NCBI GenBank assembly: GCA_937864265.1
Contig: CALMIR010000161.1
Location: 1 to 56,010, forward strand
Length of the DNA stretch: 56,010 nt
Source: an uncultured Saprospirales bacterium
Lineage (GTDB): Bacteria; Bacteroidota; Bacteroidia; Chitinophagales; Saprospiraceae
Direction: 5' to 3'
Within the stretch, counting starts at the first letter, position 1. Every line of letters begins with the position of its first letter. Below are positions 23,660 to 30,666 of the stretch, piece after piece. The notes below the pieces were generated by a model. That model did no database searches, was not told where the DNA came from, and saw only the letters and a list, made by a program, of their open reading frames with translations. The position numbers and the translations under genes are program-made.

Positions 23660-26600
23660 TGATTCCTGGTATAATGCTTTCTTCAGAAGATTCTATGGCA
23701 AAATCTTTGAACCTATTTTCCAACTCCTGCGCATATTCATCGTCTTTGTTTTGTTTGACAAATCGAATCATATCGTCCTTAGTACGCATGGCCAGCAAAT
23801 AGTCGGTTTCAAAACTTGTTTCCAGTATCTCCGGATCCAGCGAATAGTAAAATTTCAAATGATCCAGGGTTTCCTGTGCCAGAATTTCCAGGTGCGGCTT
23901 GGCTTTTTCGTACTGTTCTGCCGCGCCATAAATGGAAATCATATAGAAAGCCCGGTAATCGTATGGGAAGTTTTTATGAGGAAAAACTTCAAAAAATTTG
24001 TCGATCAAAGCAACCGCTTTATCCGGCTCATTGCGGCGGATAAATTCCTGAGCTGCTCGCCGCATCACCAACTGATGGCTCTGTACACTGGGCGCATAAC
24101 TGCGATCTACATACATATCGTATTCATCGAAATGGCCCCAGCGGTATTTGTTCATCACGTTGCTGTAAATAGAATCCGCATTGACTCTGCCACTGCCAAT
24201 AATGCCGTATTGCTCGTCACTAGCTGTTCTGACAGGTACTATTTTCACAGCCAAGCCTTGCAACTCCATGAAATCTTGCATGCCAAAGAGTTTTTCCTCC
24301 CGGCAGGTCACGGCATAGTAAATGGGCCGCTTCCACAAATTGGAAGATATGACATCCAATATAGCCAAATCGTCTTTGATGATGTATTCTTTACCACTGA
24401 GGTTGATTGGTATGCGGCTGACGATTCGCCCTGTATCTTCGATGCCTACAATTCCCTTGCTAAGGACTTCTTCTCTGTTGACAGGAATAAAGACGTCTCG
24501 ACTGCGGAAGTAGCTTTCCGTTTCTCTGCCAGATGACATTTTCAGCGGATGCTCCTCTGCGATGAATTTGAGCCAATTATCCAAAGTAGTTGGACGATCC
24601 TGTCCCTCCGGATTGTAATAAAACAACTGGTTGCGTTTTTTACCCCGATAATCTTCACTGGGTATGGTCATGTCGAGCGCCGGGGAGTCGTTGACTTTGC
24701 GGCGCAACAGATCGATGTACCAATCTACCGCGATCAAACTCAGGTTGACTACCCGCACGTCCGTGCGAATGCCTTCCACTTCCTGAGCGTACCAAAGCGG
24801 GTAAGTATCATTATCGCCATAGGTGAAAATGATCGCATTAGGCTCACAACTCTGCAAAAAGTTGGAAGCGTAGTCACGCGATCCGGTATGGTGCCGGCGG
24901 CTGTGGTCGTCAAAATTTTGCGTACCCATCAAGGCCGGAGCAAAAAGGACTATGACGGAAGCGATGATGGCAGCAACCGGACCACTTTGTTTAAGCCTTT
25001 CGCGCAATAGATCAAAAATGGCTATGACGCCCATCCCGATCCAAATACAGAAGGTAAAGAATGAACCAACCAATACATAATCGCGTTCCCTCGGCTCGTT
25101 GGGCGGCTGATTGGAATAAATGATGATGCCAATCCCCGTGATCACAAACAGGGCCAATAACCCAAAAGCGTCTTCCCGGTTGCGCATGAAGTGGAAAAAC
25201 ACGCCGATCAAGCCGAAAAGCAGGGGCAACATGTAATATTTATTCCGGGCTTCATCTTGTTTCATGGTCAGCGGCAACTGATTTTGGTTATACAGCCGCA
25301 AATTATCGATAAACGGAATACCGGAAATCCAGTGCCCTTTTGACTTATCCCAAGAATAGAAGCCCTGATCCCCATTTTGGCGACCAGCAAAATTCCACAT
25401 GAAATAGCGCCAGTACATCCAGTTGAGCTGGTAGCTGATCAGGAAACTGATATTGTCCAGTTGATTGGGTCTGCCACTTGGAAGTGGGGCGTTGGGGTTG
25501 AGGCCCATCCATCTTTTGTAGAGTGCTGGCCGTCCCTGGGTATAATCACCCATACGAGGGAAAAGCATTTTTTGTGCCTCGGGATAAACGTACTCTATTT
25601 TGATGTCCGTATATTCGTAGCGATCGCCAACTCGGCCGTAGCGGTCTTTGATGCTGGTGTTTTGTGGCTGAGAGTCGAAGTGAGGGCCATACAACAAGGC
25701 TCTTTCACCATACTGTTCGCGGTTCAGGTAGGGCAGTAGGCGCATGGCATCGCTGGGCGCGTTCATGTTAATGGGGGTATTCGCATTGGCTCGCACCACG
25801 ATAACACCGATGGTAGAAAAGCTGATAATCACCAGCGCAATGCCTACCAATATTTGCTGCAATACCAGGTTTCTTTTCTGGTGGGCATAGCGCAATCCGG
25901 CAAACAAAAGTCCTCCTACCAATAAGAGCGTAGGGATCAAACCACTGTGAAAAGGCATTCCCAAGCCATTGACCATCAGCAATTCCATCTGTACCCACAG
26001 CTTGGGAATACCTACGATGATCAAAGATTGAATCACTACGATAGCGGCCACACCAGCAGCAGCAGCTACTGCCATACCGGCCAGGGTGTGGTTCTTGTAT
26101 TTTTTGAAATAGTAAAATAATGCCAGTGCCGGGAAAGTAAGAATACTCAACAAGTGTACGCCAATGGAAAGCCCCGCAGCATATACGGTGAACAACAACC
26201 AACGGTCGGCCTGTTGATCGTCGGGAAGGCTGTACCATTTCATCATCGACCACAAGGTAAGCGCCGTGAAAAAAGTGGACATCGCATATACCTCACCTTC
26301 CACCGCTGAAAACCAAATGGAAGTGGCAAATGCAGTAGCCAAACCAGCTGCCAAACCAGCGCCTGCTGCCGCAATAGATTGGCTGCCATCCAATTCACCC
26401 GATCTGCCAACCAGGGCTATTTTTCCCAAGATGATGGTACTCCAACAAACAAAGGAAGCGGCCAGCGCCGTACACAAACCCGACATGAGGTTCACGGCAA
26501 AGGCAATATCTTCCGGATTGTCGGAGAATACCTCTGCAAACCAGGTAAATATACGGCCCACAATCATAAACAAAGGTGCTCCCGGGGGGTGCACCACCTG

Positions 26601-26738
26601 TAGTTTATAGGCACCTAATATGAACTCACCGCAATCCCACAAGCTGCCAGTTCGCTCTGCTGAGAAAAAATAAACCGTGAAAGCTACGGCAAAAACCAAC
26701 CAGCCTGTAATGGTATGTAAATTGTTTCTTGATTTCAT
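23652..26738 (-). CDS. DUF2723 membrane protein (glycosyltransferase family 117)
   Basis: About 1028 residues. The N-terminal half has some 12 transmembrane helices with the conserved front SAERTGSLWDCGEFILGAYKLQVVHPPGAPLF, typical of DUF2723, a GT-C-like family. The C-terminal half is soluble, with a TPR-like end (FEVFPHKNFPYDYRAFYMISIYGAAEQYEKAKPHL). Members act in Bacteroidota protein O-glycosylation or lipid-linked transfer, but the donor is not known here. The frame extends to TTG 26774; ATG 26738 is preferred because a -7 element lies at 26772-26779. Confidence 0.85.
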   Translation of the reverse strand: MKSRNNLHTITGWLVFAVAFTVYFFSAERTGSLWDCGEFILGAYKLQVVHPPGAPLFMIVGRIFTWFAEVFSDNPEDIAFAVNLMSGLCTALAASFVCWSTIILGKIALVGRSGELDGSQSIAAAGAGLAAGLATAFATSIWFSAVEGEVYAMSTFFTALTLWSMMKWYSLPDDQQADRWLLFTVYAAGLSIGVHLLSILTFPALALFYYFKKYKNHTLAGMAVAAAAGVAAIVVIQSLIIVGIPKLWVQMELLMVNGLGMPFHSGLIPTLLLVGGLLFAGLRYAHQKRNLVLQQILVGIALVIISFSTIGVIVVRANANTPINMNAPSDAMRLLPYLNREQYGERALLYGPHFDSQPQNTSIKDRYGRVGDRYEYTDIKIEYVYPEAQKMLFPRMGDYTQGRPALYKRWMGLNPNAPLPSGRPNQLDNISFLISYQLNWMYWRYFMWNFAGRQNGDQGFYSWDKSKGHWISGIPFIDNLRLYNQNQLPLTMKQDEARNKYYMLPLLFGLIGVFFHFMRNREDAFGLLALFVITGIGIIIYSNQPPNEPRERDYVLVGSFFTFCIWIGMGVIAIFDLLRERLKQSGPVAAIIASVIVLFAPALMGTQNFDDHSRRHHTGSRDYASNFLQSCEPNAIIFTYGDNDTYPLWYAQEVEGIRTDVRVVNLSLIAVDWYIDLLRRKVNDSPALDMTIPSEDYRGKKRNQLFYYNPEGQDRPTTLDNWLKFIAEEHPLKMSSGRETESYFRSRDVFIPVNREEVLSKGIVGIEDTGRIVSRIPINLSGKEYIIKDDLAILDVISSNLWKRPIYYAVTCREEKLFGMQDFMELQGLAVKIVPVRTASDEQYGIIGSGRVNADSIYSNVMNKYRWGHFDEYDMYVDRSYAPSVQSHQLVMRRAAQEFIRRNEPDKAVALIDKFFEVFPHKNFPYDYRAFYMISIYGAAEQYEKAKPHLEILAQETLDHLKFYYSLDPEILETSFETDYLLAMRTKDDMIRFVKQNKDDEYAQELENRFKDFAIESSEESIIPGIND

Positions 26739-26771
26739 CAGGAAAATTGCATGCTTTATTATAATGAACTG

Positions 26772-26779
26772 CAAAAGTA
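26772..26779 (-). promoter_or_regulatory. -7 promoter element (TACTTTTG) for DUF2723-rpiB
   Basis: Exact TAnnTTTG on the minus strand, giving a leader of roughly 30 bases before ATG 26738. It forms a divergent promoter pair with 26844-26851. Confidence 0.6.
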
Positions 26780-26843
26780 AAAAATTATTCCTTTTAACTA
26801 CTTCAAACCATACCTCAATAGTGGTATTCTGCTTGAGTATGGG

Positions 26844-26851
26844 TAACTTTG
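26844..26851 (+). promoter_or_regulatory. -7 promoter element (TAACTTTG) for the DUF4834 gene
   Basis: Exact TAnnTTTG, 13 bases before the ATG at 26865, implying a very short leader. Confidence 0.6.
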
Positions 26852-26864
26852 CAAAAAAAGCGCT

Positions 26865-27050
26865 ATGATTAAATGGTTGATGACAGGCTTGATTATTTAT
26901 GCTATCTATAAGTTTTTCTTTGCCGGTCCAGCTTTAAGCAGTGGCGATCAACGCGACCGTAAGCGACCGATAGAAGATAACCATACCAGCAAACAAAAGG
27001 ATAAATCGGTTAATGACGGGGATTACATTGACTACGAGGAGGTGGAATAA
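26865..27050 (+). CDS. Small DUF4834 family membrane protein
   Basis: 61 residues: a single N-terminal transmembrane helix (MIKWLMTGLIIYAIYKFFFAG), a charged linker and the acidic end DGDYIDYEEVE that typifies DUF4834 proteins of Bacteroidota. Their role is unknown. It has its own -7 element just upstream and stands divergent to the DUF2723 gene; the RluA-family gene follows 68 bases on. The short length is normal for the family. Confidence 0.8.
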   Translation: MIKWLMTGLIIYAIYKFFFAGPALSSGDQRDRKRPIEDNHTSKQKDKSVNDGDYIDYEEVE

Positions 27051-27118
27051 TAAGCCCGGGTACTGATTCATCAGGGCGTCACGACTCGTTTTTTGCAGCT
27101 AGAAAAAAGAAGATTTTT

Positions 27119-27808
27119 ATGATGGAAATTCCAAATGATTCCCGGATCAGCGACTGGGTAATTTACAAAAATAACCAGTTTATTGCTTTCAATAAGCCTC
27201 CTGGTTTGCCCGTTCAATCGGATAAAACGGGGGATAAAGCCTTGCAGGATATAGCTTCTGCCTATACCCATGCGAAGCTGCATTTGGTGCATCGCCTGGA
27301 TCGCCCGGCTGGAGGTATCGCATTGTTTGCAAAAACCGAGAAAGCCCTTCAAGCCATCAATGAGCAATTCCGGCAACGAGCCGTGGAAAAAGTGTATTTG
27401 GCTGTGGTTGGGGAAAAACCCGAATCGGAAGCAGGCAAATTAATTCACTTTGTGAGTAAAAATGGGCGAACCAACAAAACCAGTATTTCCACAGAAGAAG
27501 CACCCAATAGCAAGCGCGCCGAGTTGAGCTATCGCCTGCTGGGCAGCAGCGATCGCTACCATTTGCTGGAAATAAGTCTGCTGACTGGCCGACACCATCA
27601 GATTCGCGCCCAATTGGCTTCTATTGGATGCCCCATTAAGGGCGATGTGAAATATGGTTTTCGACGCAGCAATAAAGATCGCTCCATCCATTTGCACGCC
27701 TGGAAACTGAAATTTCGCCATCCGGTATCCGGCGAGTTGGAACAATTGCAGGCTGCCCCTCCCACAGATGATCCTGTTTGGGCTGCCTTTGCCCCTTTTT
27801 TGATTTAA
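27119..27808 (+). CDS. RluA family pseudouridine synthase
   Basis: A 229-residue enzyme that isomerises uridine to pseudouridine in rRNA or tRNA. The catalytic aspartate is D61 in LHLVHRLDRPAGGIALFAKT; FIAFNKPPGLPVQSD and TGRHHQIRAQLASIGCPIKGDVKYG complete the fold. There is no S4 domain, as in RluA and TruC rather than RluC/D. The exact target base is not evident. It ends with TAA overlapping a possible ATG at 27808, suggesting coupling to rsmG. ATG at 27119. Confidence 0.9.
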   Translation: MMEIPNDSRISDWVIYKNNQFIAFNKPPGLPVQSDKTGDKALQDIASAYTHAKLHLVHRLDRPAGGIALFAKTEKALQAINEQFRQRAVEKVYLAVVGEKPESEAGKLIHFVSKNGRTNKTSISTEEAPNSKRAELSYRLLGSSDRYHLLEISLLTGRHHQIRAQLASIGCPIKGDVKYGFRRSNKDRSIHLHAWKLKFRHPVSGELEQLQAAPPTDDPVWAAFAPFLI

Positions 27809-27834
27809 TGGAAAAAATTATCCTGGCGTGGTAT

Positions 27835-28461
27835 ATGGAGTTGATTACTAAATATTTTCCGCAACTAAACGATCTGCAAAAGCAGCAGTTTGAAGCGCTT
27901 GACGCCCTTTACCGGGAGTGGAATGACCAAATCAATGTCATTTCCCGAAAGGATATTGACAATTTGTATTTGCACCATGTGCTCCACGCTTTGTCTGTTG
28001 CCAAACACTTGCGCTTCGTGCCTGGCGCTGAAATACTTGATCTGGGTACGGGTGGAGGCTTCCCAGGTATCCCTTTGGCCATCTTATTTCCGGAAACGCG
28101 TTTTACCCTGATAGATGGTACCAAAAAGAAAATAAGGGTAGTGGAAGCTGTTGTACAAGCGCTCCAATTGGAGAATGTTGATCCTCAAGCCAGCCGGGCG
28201 GAAGACATTCGGCATAAATACGATTTTGTCACAACCAGAGGGGTTGCCACTTTGGATAAACTGGCTGCCTGGAGTCGCCCCCTGATCAAAAGTAAACACC
28301 AACACGCTATTCCGAATGGCATTCTGGCACTAAAAGGCGGGGATATTCGAACCGAAAGGGCACTATTGCCCAAAAAGGCTTATTTGGAGTATTACCCGCT
28401 GAGCGATTATTTTGAGGAAGATTATTTCAAAGAAAAATGGCTGATTTATCTACAGGCATAG
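27835..28461 (+). CDS. rsmG: 16S rRNA (guanine-N7)-methyltransferase RsmG
   Basis: Methylates N7 of G527 (E. coli numbering) of 16S rRNA using S-adenosylmethionine. About 208 residues with LYREWNDQINVISRKDI near the N-terminus, the SAM motif EILDLGTGGGFPGIPLAI and a VTTRGVATLDKLAAWSRPLI segment. The ATG at 27835 is preferred because RsmG proteins in this phylum begin MELI.KYFP; an earlier in-frame ATG (27808) overlaps the stop of the RluA gene and could be used for coupling. Cytoplasmic. Confidence 0.93.
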   Translation: MELITKYFPQLNDLQKQQFEALDALYREWNDQINVISRKDIDNLYLHHVLHALSVAKHLRFVPGAEILDLGTGGGFPGIPLAILFPETRFTLIDGTKKKIRVVEAVVQALQLENVDPQASRAEDIRHKYDFVTTRGVATLDKLAAWSRPLIKSKHQHAIPNGILALKGGDIRTERALLPKKAYLEYYPLSDYFEEDYFKEKWLIYLQA

Positions 28462-28535
28462 GAGGTATTTATCGGCCTTGAAAAGATTTCTGCAACAATT
28501 CTGCCCGATATTTTTTTGTTTAACCCGGCTTTTCG

Positions 28536-28543
28536 TAATTTTG
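28536..28543 (+). promoter_or_regulatory. Promoter with -33 TTTG and -7 TAATTTTG
   Basis: TTTG at 28515-28518 and TAATTTTG at 28536-28543, spaced 17 bases, about 40 bases before the DUF3127 start. One of the clearest two-part promoters in the window. Confidence 0.65.
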
Positions 28544-28581
28544 GATGCCTGAATTCATTTAGCATTTTAACAATACCAAAA

Positions 28582-28950
28582 ATGTCGTTCGAAGTAGAAG
28601 GAAAACTGCACAAAAAATTTGACACTGAAAACAAAACCGGTACCTTTCAGGCCAGAGAATTTGTACTGGAAATTGACAGTGGCAATTATGCCCAATACAT
28701 CAAATTTCAACTCGTTCAGGATCGCTGCGCGTTGTTGGATGATTATCAGGAAGGGGAAAAAGTAAAAGTGCATTTTGATTTGCGCGGCAGAGAGTGGCAA
28801 GGTAAATACTTCACCAATCTCAACGCTTGGCGAATGGAAAAACCATCCCAAGCCGTGGCAGAACCAGCAGGAGTTAAAAGCGATGATGGCTCTTTTCCAT
28901 CTTCAGATAATGAACCTAATTTCCCGGCAGAGGATGATCTGCCTTTTTAA
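28582..28950 (+). CDS. DUF3127 protein with an SSB-like C-terminal tip
   Basis: 122 residues. Residues 1-85 match DUF3127 (FEVEGKLHKKFDTENKTGTF, FVLEIDSGNYAQYIKFQL, GEKVKVHFDLRGREWQGKYFTNLNAWRM), an OB-fold-like family restricted to Bacteroidota. A flexible Ser/Pro/Asp linker leads to the final EDDLPF, which resembles the DDDIPF tip by which single-stranded DNA-binding proteins recruit repair enzymes. A role in DNA or RNA binding is inference. The ATG at 28582 is supported by the promoter at 28515-28543. A terminator follows. Confidence 0.8.
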   Translation: MSFEVEGKLHKKFDTENKTGTFQAREFVLEIDSGNYAQYIKFQLVQDRCALLDDYQEGEKVKVHFDLRGREWQGKYFTNLNAWRMEKPSQAVAEPAGVKSDDGSFPSSDNEPNFPAEDDLPF

Positions 28951-28982
28951 GATACAAAAGAGTAATACCTACCCCCCAAGTG

Positions 28983-29020
28983 GCGTTCTCGTTCCGAAAG
29001 GACGGGAGCGCTTTTTTTTT
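28983..29020 (+). terminator. Strong terminator only 18 bases before the next start codon
   Basis: GCGTTCTCGT (28983-28992) pairs with ACGGGAGCGC (29002-29011), 10 bp including two G-T pairs, followed by nine T (29012-29020). It ends the DUF3127 transcript but sits in front of the ATG at 29039. Confidence 0.85.
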
Positions 29021-29038
29021 ATCATTACACCATTCGGA

Positions 29039-29596
29039 ATGAAACGACTGTGCTATTTGTTGCTTTTCTTTTGCCAGCTTGGCGCCCATTCCTGCCATGC
29101 TCAATGGATAGTCGGGTTGGCGGCTCGTTGGAATGATGATTTTTCCGAGTGGGTAATACTGACCGATGACGAAACACTGGAAGGGCAGCTCAATGTCCGC
29201 TGGCCGCAGCAAAATGATTGGGGCGATTGGCAATACCGATTGGGAGAGGCTGTTGGGACCATCCAATTGAAATGGGCCAACAACTGGAATGAGTGGGAAG
29301 CCAGGGGTGATAATGAAATCGCTACAGCCCGGACGGTTTGGAACAATAATTTTCGCGAATGGCGTATTTCCGACAGCCAATATACCTTTACCCTCCGCAC
29401 CCGCTTTGGCAATTTGTGGGATGAATGGGAAATACGGAGCAATAACGCAGGTGCCTTTAGCATGGCTACCCGCTGGGAGGGTGATCCTCGCGACTGGAAT
29501 GTATGGGACGAATTGCCAGAAGAACTCCCGATGCCTACCCGAATGCTACTGGTATTTATAGTCATGCACCAAAGCACCGCTCCTTTTCGCAATTGA
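29039..29596 (+). CDS. Secreted tryptophan-rich repeat protein
   Basis: 185 residues, not a family I recognise. A signal peptide (MKRLCYLLLFFCQLGAHSCHAQ) precedes about six degenerate repeats of 22-26 residues built on R/K-W/F-x2-(N/D)-x-W/F-x-(D/E)-W, for example RWNDDFSEW, KWANNWNEW, VWNNNFREW, RFGNLWDEW and RWEGDPRDW, each followed by short beta-strand-like stretches. It looks like a beta-solenoid or beta-propeller-like secreted protein. The start 18 bases past a strong terminator is odd; no promoter was found after it, so expression may depend on read-through. Confidence 0.7.
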   Translation: MKRLCYLLLFFCQLGAHSCHAQWIVGLAARWNDDFSEWVILTDDETLEGQLNVRWPQQNDWGDWQYRLGEAVGTIQLKWANNWNEWEARGDNEIATARTVWNNNFREWRISDSQYTFTLRTRFGNLWDEWEIRSNNAGAFSMATRWEGDPRDWNVWDELPEELPMPTRMLLVFIVMHQSTAPFRN

Positions 29597-29719
29597 GTTT
29601 ATACTACTCGCTTTGAGCATAGAGGTGGTAAAAGGCGCTAAAAACAATGAAGCAACTGAAAAGCAATGATTTTTGCTGAAGAATCAAAAGATTTAAACTG
29701 GAAAAAACAGTAGAAAGTC

Positions 29720-29727
29720 TAAATTTG
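29720..29727 (+). promoter_or_regulatory. -7 promoter element (TAAATTTG) for mscS
   Basis: Exact TAnnTTTG, 31 bases before the ATG at 29759; supports that start over the in-frame TTG at 29753. Confidence 0.55.
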
Positions 29728-29758
29728 CGCCGCATTACACCAAACCCTGTTATTGAAA

Positions 29759-30577
29759 ATGGAATCGTTCAACATTGATATGCAACAGCTCACCCATGAT
29801 GCGATCCAGTATGGCACAAAACTGGCCATTGCATTATTGGTACTTTTCATTGGATTCAAACTAGCCAACCGCGTTGCCAGAATGGCCAAAAAAGCCATGG
29901 AGCGCTTAGGTCTAAGTGAAAACTTACTGCCATTTATAGGCTCTTTGGTAGGCATTTCCCTAAAAGTATTGTTGTTGTTGAGTGCTGCCGCTATTATGGG
30001 CCTTGAGATGTCCTCATTTGTAGCCATTCTCGCAGCGGCGGGTTTTGCGGTGGGGCTGGCTCTCCAAGGCAGTCTGAGCAATTTTGCTGCGGGCATTTTA
30101 ATTCTCGTTTTCCGCCCTTATAAAGTAGGCGACTGGATTGAAGTAGAAGACCGATTTGGCAAAGTAGAGGAAATTCAGATTTTCAATACTATTATCGTTA
30201 CACCGGGAATGAAAACACTCATCATCCCCAACAGCCACTCTATCAATAACATCGTTACCAATTACTCCTCCAAAGGGGTTGTAAGACTCGAAATCAGGGT
30301 GACGATGCCCTACAGCGAAAGCTACCCCAAGGTGGAACAGGCGATACGCAAAACTTTACAAAGTTGTCATAAACTCTTGGAGCAGCCCGAACCGGAGGTG
30401 GGTATTGAAACCTACGATAGCCACAATATTGTAATTGTAGTCAGACCTTACGCACTGCCCGATGATTATTGGGAAGCAACTTTTGAGGTGAATCGAAAAA
30501 TAAAAACGACATTTCACCAATGTAATATACAAATCGCTTATTCTGAGGGGATTGAATTGGGGGAAATTGGGGATTGA
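29759..30577 (+). CDS. Small-conductance mechanosensitive channel (MscS)
   Basis: 272 residues. MscS channels open under membrane tension to release solutes on osmotic downshock. Three N-terminal helices lead to the pore helix TM3 (GFAVGLALQGSLSNFAAGILILVFRPYKVGDWIEVEDRFGKVEEI), then the beta domain (IIPNSHSINNIVTNYS) and the cytoplasmic cage with VVRPYALPDDYW. Length is normal for the short MscS type. ATG 29759 is chosen over TTG 29753. It converges on the OmpA gene through a palindromic spacer. Confidence 0.93.
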   Translation: MESFNIDMQQLTHDAIQYGTKLAIALLVLFIGFKLANRVARMAKKAMERLGLSENLLPFIGSLVGISLKVLLLLSAAAIMGLEMSSFVAILAAAGFAVGLALQGSLSNFAAGILILVFRPYKVGDWIEVEDRFGKVEEIQIFNTIIVTPGMKTLIIPNSHSINNIVTNYSSKGVVRLEIRVTMPYSESYPKVEQAIRKTLQSCHKLLEQPEPEVGIETYDSHNIVIVVRPYALPDDYWEATFEVNRKIKTTFHQCNIQIAYSEGIELGEIGD

Positions 30578-30578
30578 T

Positions 30579-30657
30579 GGTTTCTGGTTTCAAGTCTCAG
30601 GTTTCAGACTTTAGCCTAGCACACGCCAAAGGCGTGGTAAACTTGAAACTAGAAACC
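30579..30657. terminator. Palindromic spacer between convergent mscS and OmpA genes
   Basis: GGTTTCTGGTTTCAAGT (30579-30595) matches the reverse complement of 30641-30657 at 16 of 17 bases. An inner hairpin CACGCC/GGCGTG (30622-30636) sits in the loop. The arm shares GTTTCTGGTTT with the palindrome at 9084-9201. Confidence 0.65.
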
Positions 30658-30666
30658 CACTTGGCT

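Noticed and set aside
23640-24536. A 298-codon plus-strand frame opposite DUF2723
   Set aside because: A shadow; the DUF2723 frame has consistent membrane and family motifs while this has none.
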